Source: Candidatus Cloacimonadota bacterium
GTDB taxonomy: Bacteria > Cloacimonadota > Cloacimonadia > Cloacimonadales > Cloacimonadaceae
DNA length: 11,211 nucleotides
Assembly: GCA_023230795.1 (NCBI GenBank)
Contig: JALNWR010000085.1
Location: forward strand, 1-11,211
Direction of reading: 5' to 3'
Each line of letters opens with the position of its first letter. Position 1 is the first letter of the stretch. A program made the position numbers and the translations under genes. Below the pieces are notes generated by a model, which saw only the letters and a list, made by a program, of their open reading frames with translations, made no database searches and was not told where the DNA came from. This document shows positions 7,502-11,211 of the stretch, piece by piece.

Positions 7502-8287
7502 CTATTTATCGCTACTCCCTGGTTTGCTAAGGCTTATTCCCTGTTTGCACAGCTCGCAATCTTCCGGAGCCCATAGCGGTACATCCAGAGTCAGCAGGCT
7601 TTCTACCGGCACGCCAAAATCGATCTTGCCAGCGCTGCGATCCACCATCAAGCCTATAGCCGCTATCTTGATGCCTTGCTCAGCTGCGCATTTGATCACT
7701 TCCTGAACGCTGCCTCCGGTGGAGACTACATCTTCGATGATCACGGCTTTTTTGACTTTGCTAAGATCAAAGCCATCTCGGAAAACCATTTGGCCACCTT
7801 TTCTCTGGGTGAAGACAAAACCCTTATCCAGAATGCGGGCGACGTCAAAAGCCAGCACTATAGCTCCAAAAGCAGGACCGATCACGGTATCAAAATCAAA
7901 TTCCTGCAGACGCTTTGCAAGTCTATTGCAAAGAGTGTGCGTGGCTACGGGGTTTTGCAACACGCTGATCTTTTCGATGTATTGATCGCTGTGATTACCG
8001 CTGGTAAGCTGGAAATGCCCTTCCATCAAGGCATTTTCCTGCTTCAGGATATTAGCGCAGAGATAGCTGTCGTCCAGGTCTTCCAAGAGCGTGCTTGCAT
8101 CTTCTTCCGCATCGGCAAAGACTTGCAATTCTACCATATACATATCCCCGGCCATAGATGGATACAAGCCCAGGATACGCTCATTTTGTAAAAACACCTC
8201 AAAGCCGGAATCTTCCAGGAAACCTTTGGCCATTTCCGCTTCGAATATTTCTGTATATCTCGCGATTGTTACCAGATTGTCTGCCAT
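7502..8287 (-). CDS. pyrE: Orotate phosphoribosyltransferase with N-terminal DUF2007-like domain
   Basis: Joins orotate to PRPP to give orotidine 5'-phosphate in de novo pyrimidine synthesis. The enzyme region (about residues 78-261) shows MEGHFQLTSGNHSDQYIEK (88-106), VIGPAFGAIVLA (135-146), FTQRKGGQMVFRDGF (159-173), and the PRPP loop AVIIEDVVSTGGSV (181-194) with its two acidic residues. The C-terminus CELCKQGISLSKPGS (244-258) is typical of one PyrE branch. A typical PyrE has about 190 residues; this one has 261. The extra residues 1-72 match DUF2007 in pattern: RYTEIFEAEMAKGFLEDSG, a middle strand VELQVFADAEEDA, and LLEDLDD. The start has AAGGAG six bases upstream (8294-8299), and both domains share one frame, so this is a real fusion as assembled. 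It is first of pyrE-methyltransferase-rnhB, just after an intrinsic terminator. Confidence 0.93.
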   Translation of the reverse strand: MADNLVTIARYTEIFEAEMAKGFLEDSGFEVFLQNERILGLYPSMAGDMYMVELQVFADAEEDASTLLEDLDDSYLCANILKQENALMEGHFQLTSGNHSDQYIEKISVLQNPVATHTLCNRLAKRLQEFDFDTVIGPAFGAIVLAFDVARILDKGFVFTQRKGGQMVFRDGFDLSKVKKAVIIEDVVSTGGSVQEVIKCAAEQGIKIAAIGLMVDRSAGKIDFGVPVESLLTLDVPLWAPEDCELCKQGISLSKPGSSDK

Positions 8288-8305
8288 AATATTCTCCTTA
8301 TCATC

Positions 8306-8329
8306 AAAAAGGGGGTGGAAACCACCCCC
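8306..8329 (-). terminator. Intrinsic terminator after the 2-oxoacid oxidoreductase operon, inside the pyrE leader
   Basis: On the minus strand GGGGGTGG (8329-8322) pairs perfectly with CCACCCCC (8318-8311) across a TTT loop and is followed at once by TTTTT (8310-8306). That is an 8-bp, almost all G:C stem with a U run, a classic rho-independent terminator. It starts 15 bases after the gamma-subunit stop and ends only 6 bases before the pyrE ribosome binding site. The plus-strand reading has no U run. Confidence 0.88.
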
Positions 8330-8344
8330 CCAGGATTTTATAGT

Positions 8345-8890
8345 TTACTTAGCGTTCTTTGCGATATCTATACCGCGTTTGATTGCTTCCAGGTTCAATT
8401 TCAGAAGCTCGGGGTTTCTGGATTTCATATAGCTGGTGAGGTCTTCTTCCATAGTTTCATACTTGATCAGACCAGTTTTTCCGATAAGCACACCGATGGC
8501 CAGCATATTCAGCACCATGGGATCACCGATCTCCTTGGCAATATCTACCAGAGGAGCGGCAATCTGCACTATATCATCACGCTTGCAGCCGTGTGGGCAC
8601 ATATTGGTATTCAGGATCAGGATGCCGCCAGGACGGATGGAGGGTGCAAATTTATCGATAGAAGGTTGATTCAGAGCAACCAACACATCGGGGAAACTCA
8701 CGATAGGAGAAGCAATTTCCTCATCTGAGACCACGGTAGAGACGTTTGCAGTTCCACCGCGCATTTCAGGCCCGTAAGAGGGCAGCCAGGATACGTTTTT
8801 CCCTTCTTTCATGCCAGCTTTAGCAATGAATTTTCCGATAGTCAATACGCCTTGTCCGCCGAAGCCTGCGCAGATTAATTCAGTAGTCAT
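8345..8890 (-). CDS. 2-oxoacid:ferredoxin oxidoreductase, gamma subunit
   Basis: Gamma subunit of the four-subunit, CoA-dependent 2-oxoacid:ferredoxin oxidoreductase encoded by this operon. In the family this domain helps bind CoA and closes the active site. The 181 residues show GFGGQGVLTIGK (9-20), LPSYGPEMRGGTANV (36-50) and ALNQPSIDKF (72-81), the standard signatures of the POR/KOR/VOR gamma family, and the length is normal. The ATG at 8890 shares a base with the TAA of the beta subunit gene (TAATG), and AAGGAG lies seven bases upstream inside beta. It is the last gene of the operon and is followed directly by the intrinsic terminator. In several organisms gamma is fused to beta or alpha; here it is separate. 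Confidence 0.94.
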   Translation of the reverse strand: MTTELICAGFGGQGVLTIGKFIAKAGMKEGKNVSWLPSYGPEMRGGTANVSTVVSDEEIASPIVSFPDVLVALNQPSIDKFAPSIRPGGILILNTNMCPHGCKRDDIVQIAAPLVDIAKEIGDPMVLNMLAIGVLIGKTGLIKYETMEEDLTSYMKSRNPELLKLNLEAIKRGIDIAKNAK

Positions 8891-9639
8891 TATTCCACTC
8901 CTTCGCCTTTGTCTCTAAAGCAGCCCGGCTTGAAGAAGGGCAGCATGTTTTCTTTGGCCCAATCACGGGATTTGATGGGGTCTATTCCCCAGTTTGTAGG
9001 GCAGGTAGAGACCAGCTCTACAAAGGTAAATCCACGGCCTTCTTTGTTATACTGGATCGCTTTGGAAACCGCTTTTTTAGCTTTGATAATTTCACCGGGG
9101 CTCAGCAGTGAAACCCTCTCAATGTAATAAGGTGCCACCAGAGTGGATAAAAGCTCACATACGCGGATGGGGAAGCCGACGTCATCAGTTTTCCTGCCAT
9201 ACGGGCTGGTGGTAGTCTTCATCTCAGGAAGAGTGGTGGGAGCCATCTGTCCGCCGGTCATGCCATAGATGGCGTTGTTTACGAAGAACACAGAGATCTG
9301 CTCGCCGCGGTTTGCAGCATGCACGATTTCAGCTGTGCCGATGGCTGCGAGGTCTCCATCTCCCTGATATGTAAATACATGCATTTCAGGGCGGGCACGT
9401 TTCATGCCGGTGGCTACTGCCGGAGCACGTCCATGCGCTGCTTGCGCCATATCCATATTAAAGAACTTATAGGCAAAGACGGAGCAGCCCACAGGGGCCA
9501 CGCCGGTCATTTTATTGATCAGGCCCTGCTCGTCGATGGCTTCCGCGATCAGGCGATGAGCCACTCCATGCAGACAGCCAGGACAATAGGTAAAAGGTAC
9601 ATCGGTAAGGGCTTCGGGTCTGGTTGCTATAATTTCCAC
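8890..9639 (-). CDS. 2-oxoacid:ferredoxin oxidoreductase, beta subunit (thiamine diphosphate binding)
   Basis: Carries the thiamine diphosphate pyrophosphate-binding half of the active site. The 249 residues include YCPGCLHG (18-25), GVAPVGCS (46-53), the TPP/Mg motif QGDGDLAAIGTAEI (92-105) closed by VNNAIYGMTGGQ (120-131), and VSTCP (210-214). Cysteines C19, C22, C52 and C213 match in order the four ligands of the proximal [4Fe-4S] cluster known from this family, so the cluster near TPP is likely present. The start is GTG at 9639, supported by AAGGAG (upstream, within the last alpha codons) and a 3-base gap after the alpha stop. Likely substrate is a branched-chain 2-oxoacid, judged from the alpha partner; 2-oxoglutarate is the main alternative. 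Confidence 0.94.
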   Translation of the reverse strand: MEIIATRPEALTDVPFTYCPGCLHGVAHRLIAEAIDEQGLINKMTGVAPVGCSVFAYKFFNMDMAQAAHGRAPAVATGMKRARPEMHVFTYQGDGDLAAIGTAEIVHAANRGEQISVFFVNNAIYGMTGGQMAPTTLPEMKTTTSPYGRKTDDVGFPIRVCELLSTLVAPYYIERVSLLSPGEIIKAKKAVSKAIQYNKEGRGFTFVELVSTCPTNWGIDPIKSRDWAKENMLPFFKPGCFRDKGEGVE

Positions 9640-9642
9640 AAT

Positions 9643-10728
9643 CTACTCCTTCAAAGCCAATTCAAGCTTTTCTAAAATCTCTGCCGGGGTAAAGACCACG
9701 CCACCCACTTTGCCCCAGAAATCCACCGGAACTTTACCGGCTACGGCGATTTTCACATCGTCCAGCATCTGACCGGTATTCAGTTCAAAAACATAGACTT
9801 TCTTCACTTTGGGGCCGATAGCCTTTTTCAGCTCTTCATAAGGGAAAGGCCAGACGTTGATCGGGCGGATGAGACCTACGCTCTTACCAGAAACTTTGAT
9901 TTCGTTGATGGCGGATTTTACTACGCGGGACGCAGTTCCCCAAGCCACGCAAAGAATCTCGTTATCATCAGAGACATTGAATTTCTCATAGCTGATCTCG
10001 TTTTTCTCGATCTCAGCATACTTTTCGTAAAGTTTATTGACATGTTGTTCCAGAACCAGGGGGTCTATTTCCAGAGAGTTGATCTCATGGTGATGCTTTT
10101 TGTCCCCGTCTTCATTAGGCTGGATGCACCAGGATTTGTGCTGAAGCCACATATCTGCGATCTCTTCATCGGTCCTGGCGGTTTTGAATTCCACAGGCTC
10201 CATCATTTGTCCCAACATACCGTCAGCCAGGATCATCACCGGATTACGATATTTATCTGCTAGATCAAAGGCTTCGGAAGCCATATCGGCAAATTCCTGT
10301 ACCGAACTGGGAGCCATCACGATCAAACGGTAGTCACCATGTCCGCCGCCCTTTGTGGCTTGAAAATAGTCACCCTGAGCTGGCTGAATATCACCCAGAC
10401 CGGGACCACCGCGTTGCACGTTGATGATCACACAGGGCAATTGCGCTCCGGCGATATAAGAGACTCCTTCCATCTTCAATGAAACACCAGGAGAGGAAGA
10501 GGAGGTCATCACCCTCTTGCCACAGCCTGCAGCGCCATAAACCATATTGATGGCGGCTACTTCGCTCTCAGCCTGAAGAAAGGTTCCGTTTACTTTTGGC
10601 ATCATGCGTGCCATATACTCGATCAATTCACTCTGAGGAGTGATGGGATAGGCGAAATACAATCTGCAACCACTGCGAATAGCAGCTTCCGCTACAGCCT
10701 CATTTCCTTTCATCAATATCTTTGCCAT
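9643..10728 (-). CDS. vorB: 2-oxoacid:ferredoxin oxidoreductase, alpha subunit (VorB-like)
   Basis: Pyrimidine-binding alpha subunit of the enzyme that turns a 2-oxoacid, CoA and oxidised ferredoxin into an acyl-CoA, CO2 and reduced ferredoxin. The 361 residues begin MAKILMKGNEAVAEAAI, then FAYPITPQSE (25-34) near the TPP pyrimidine ring, QAESEVAAINMVYGAA (52-67), TSSSSPGVSLK (75-85), RGGPGLGDIQPAQGDYFQA (106-124) and GHGDYR (129-134). This matches my memory of the ~350-residue VorB subunit of 3-methyl-2-oxobutanoate:ferredoxin oxidoreductase; exact substrate choice is inferred. I chose ATG 10728 rather than the in-frame TTG at 10746 because GAGGAAG (10731-10737) sits just before it and the shorter N-terminus fits the family. 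It starts 7 bases after the ferredoxin subunit stop. Confidence 0.93.
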   Translation of the reverse strand: MAKILMKGNEAVAEAAIRSGCRLYFAYPITPQSELIEYMARMMPKVNGTFLQAESEVAAINMVYGAAGCGKRVMTSSSSPGVSLKMEGVSYIAGAQLPCVIINVQRGGPGLGDIQPAQGDYFQATKGGGHGDYRLIVMAPSSVQEFADMASEAFDLADKYRNPVMILADGMLGQMMEPVEFKTARTDEEIADMWLQHKSWCIQPNEDGDKKHHHEINSLEIDPLVLEQHVNKLYEKYAEIEKNEISYEKFNVSDDNEILCVAWGTASRVVKSAINEIKVSGKSVGLIRPINVWPFPYEELKKAIGPKVKKVYVFELNTGQMLDDVKIAVAGKVPVDFWGKVGGVVFTPAEILEKLELALKE

Positions 10729-10730
10729 AT

Positions 10731-10737
10731 CTTCCTC
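10731..10737 (-). promoter_or_regulatory. Ribosome binding site deciding the vorB start
   Basis: GAGGAAG on the minus strand, two bases before ATG 10728 and overlapping the TGA of the ferredoxin subunit. An upstream start at TTG 10746 would put this site inside the coding region, so 10728 is preferred. Confidence 0.7.
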
Positions 10738-10939
10738 ACTTCTCAACCGTTATTGCCACATCGGGGCAGGTTACGTAGCACATCTTACAGGCGATGCACT
10801 GATCTTGCGCAAAACATTCTGCATAATGGTAGCCTTTGGCATTGATCTTTTCCGAAAAACGAATAATCTTTTTCGGGCAGGCAGCAATGCATAAGCCACA
10901 GCCTTTGCAGTAGTTTGGGTCAACCGTCATTCTTGGCAT
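10736..10939 (-). CDS. 2-oxoacid:ferredoxin oxidoreductase, delta subunit (2x[4Fe-4S] ferredoxin)
   Basis: Small ferredoxin-type subunit that passes electrons from the TPP site to external ferredoxin. The 67 residues hold two four-cysteine motifs: CKGCGLCIAACP (C11, C14, C17, C21) and CIACKMCYVTCP (C48, C51, C54, C58), enough for two [4Fe-4S] clusters. An additional cysteine (C42) lies between them. The chosen ATG at 10939 has AAGGAG seven bases upstream (10947-10952). A longer in-frame GTG start at 10993 is rejected because it would translate the ribosome binding site and add 18 residues with no ferredoxin character. It is the first gene of the operon; subunit order is delta-alpha-beta-gamma. 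In related operons this gene is called vorC, vorD or korD, so I leave the symbol open. Confidence 0.93.
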   Translation of the reverse strand: MPRMTVDPNYCKGCGLCIAACPKKIIRFSEKINAKGYHYAECFAQDQCIACKMCYVTCPDVAITVEK

Positions 10940-10952
10940 GGTTGTACTCCTT

Positions 10953-11115
10953 AAGTAGTATTTTTTCACTGTAGTGATATCTATAAGATTCACTGAAATC
11001 TGTCAACATATTTCCGCTGTCGGGACATTCTATATGGAATCAGTAGCTAAAGGCAGTCTCTGATATTCTGCTATTTATGTCAAGCATCAATCTTGCTGGC
11101 ATTCCCCCATTTTTT
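10953..11115. other. Intergenic region upstream of the oxidoreductase operon
   Basis: About 160 bases without a convincing gene. Besides the operon promoter it contains an imperfect palindrome ATTCTATATGGAAT (11027-11040) and a second minus-strand TTGACA (11083-11078) without a good -10 box. No hairpin-plus-U terminator is visible after the partial gene at the right edge. Confidence 0.5.
10966..11006 (-). promoter_or_regulatory. Promoter and possible operator of the oxidoreductase operon
   Basis: On the minus strand a perfect TTGACA lies at 11006-11001. Possible -10 boxes are TAGATA (10983-10978, 17-base spacer) and TATAGA (10985-10980, 15-base spacer). Just downstream is the 12-base palindrome TCACTGTAGTGA (10966-10977), and TCACTG recurs in the spacer (10990-10995), also as part of TTCACTGAA. 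A repressor site at these repeats is possible but unproven. Confidence 0.5.
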
Positions 11116-11211
11116 TTAGAACCTAATTTTCATCTGGTCTCGATCACGCCTTTCCTGTATATTTGGCCGTCGTTTATACTGGATAAACAGCGTGATACAA
11201 ATAGCGATAAC
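11116..11211 (-). CDS. Possible C-terminus of a membrane protein (partial, enters from the right edge)
   Basis: An open minus-strand frame runs in from the window edge for 31 codons and ends at TAA (11118-11116). It begins with a hydrophobic stretch, VIAICITLFI, followed by QYKRRPNIQERRDRDQMKIR, a strongly charged, mostly basic tail. That is the usual look of a last transmembrane segment with a cytoplasmic tail. The frame is short, so chance openness cannot be excluded; no family can be named. If real, it lies 176 bases upstream of the ferredoxin subunit on the same strand. Confidence 0.4.
   Translation of the reverse strand, partial: VIAICITLFIQYKRRPNIQERRDRDQMKIRF

Noticed and set aside
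7676..8191. Long plus-strand open frame opposite pyrE, and similar long frames opposite the oxidoreductase, methyltransferase and asparaginase genes.
   Set aside because: They are antisense shadows of genes with clear family motifs; none shows domains or a convincing ribosome binding site.
8331..8380. Possible pyrE promoter with TATAAA in the minus-strand sequence just after the gamma-subunit stop.
   Set aside because: The matching -35 region (ATCGCA at a 17-base spacer) is poor, and a start here would place the terminator hairpin at the very 5' end of the RNA. Left open as an experimental question, not annotated.
11077..11211. Plus-strand open frame of 45 codons from ATG 11077 running off the right edge.
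   Set aside because: No ribosome binding site precedes it, the sequence looks unlike a protein start of any kind I recognise, and the opposite strand has a more protein-like frame over the same bases.
1..11211. Search by eye for CRISPR repeats, transposase genes, attachment sites, tRNAs, toxin-antitoxin pairs or defence genes.
   Set aside because: Nothing with regular spaced repeats, cloverleaf signatures or recognisable mobile or defence proteins was seen; nearly all of the window is accounted for by ordinary metabolic and envelope genes.

Overview
The window is compact bacterial chromosome carrying housekeeping, envelope and fermentation genes. The rpsT gene, strong AAGGAG-type ribosome binding sites and tightly overlapping operons all point to a bacterium. 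A DUF2851 gene, a 'YYFPP..GG..VQRW' glycosyltransferase and an oxygen-sensitive 2-oxoacid:ferredoxin oxidoreductase together suggest an anaerobic, amino-acid-fermenting member of the Bacteroidetes/FCB side of the tree. A Cloacimonadota-like organism is my best guess, from remembered family distributions only. I see no phage gene, transposase, CRISPR array, tRNA or rRNA.

Plus strand, left half. A type I L-asparaginase, cut at its 5' end by the window edge, runs almost without a gap into two GT-B glycosyltransferases (1-3224). A second unit then starts from its own promoter: ribosomal protein S20 (rpsT), a membrane-anchored monofunctional peptidoglycan transglycosylase (mtgA), and a DUF2851 protein of unknown function (3233-5530). 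The start of the DUF2851 gene overlaps the stop of mtgA by one base.

Minus strand, right half, read right to left. A four-gene operon encodes a 2-oxoacid:ferredoxin oxidoreductase, probably of the branched-chain 2-oxoacid (Vor) type: ferredoxin-like delta, alpha, beta, gamma (10939 down to 8345). It ends at a strong intrinsic terminator (8306-8329) placed just before the ribosome binding site of the next gene. That gene is an orotate phosphoribosyltransferase carrying an extra N-terminal DUF2007-like domain. It is followed by a methyltransferase with a ~200-residue N-terminal extension of uncertain identity, and by ribonuclease HII (rnhB), which converges on the DUF2851 gene. At the far right edge lies a short reading frame that may be the C-terminus of a membrane protein.

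Together the genes cover asparagine breakdown, surface glycan and peptidoglycan synthesis, oxidation of amino-acid-derived 2-oxoacids with reduction of ferredoxin, pyrimidine synthesis and RNA/DNA-hybrid repair. The least ordinary items are the DUF2007-PyrE fusion, the terminator in the pyrE leader, the composite methyltransferase protein, and the DUF2851 protein coupled to mtgA. I did not find a convincing wholly new multi-gene system.
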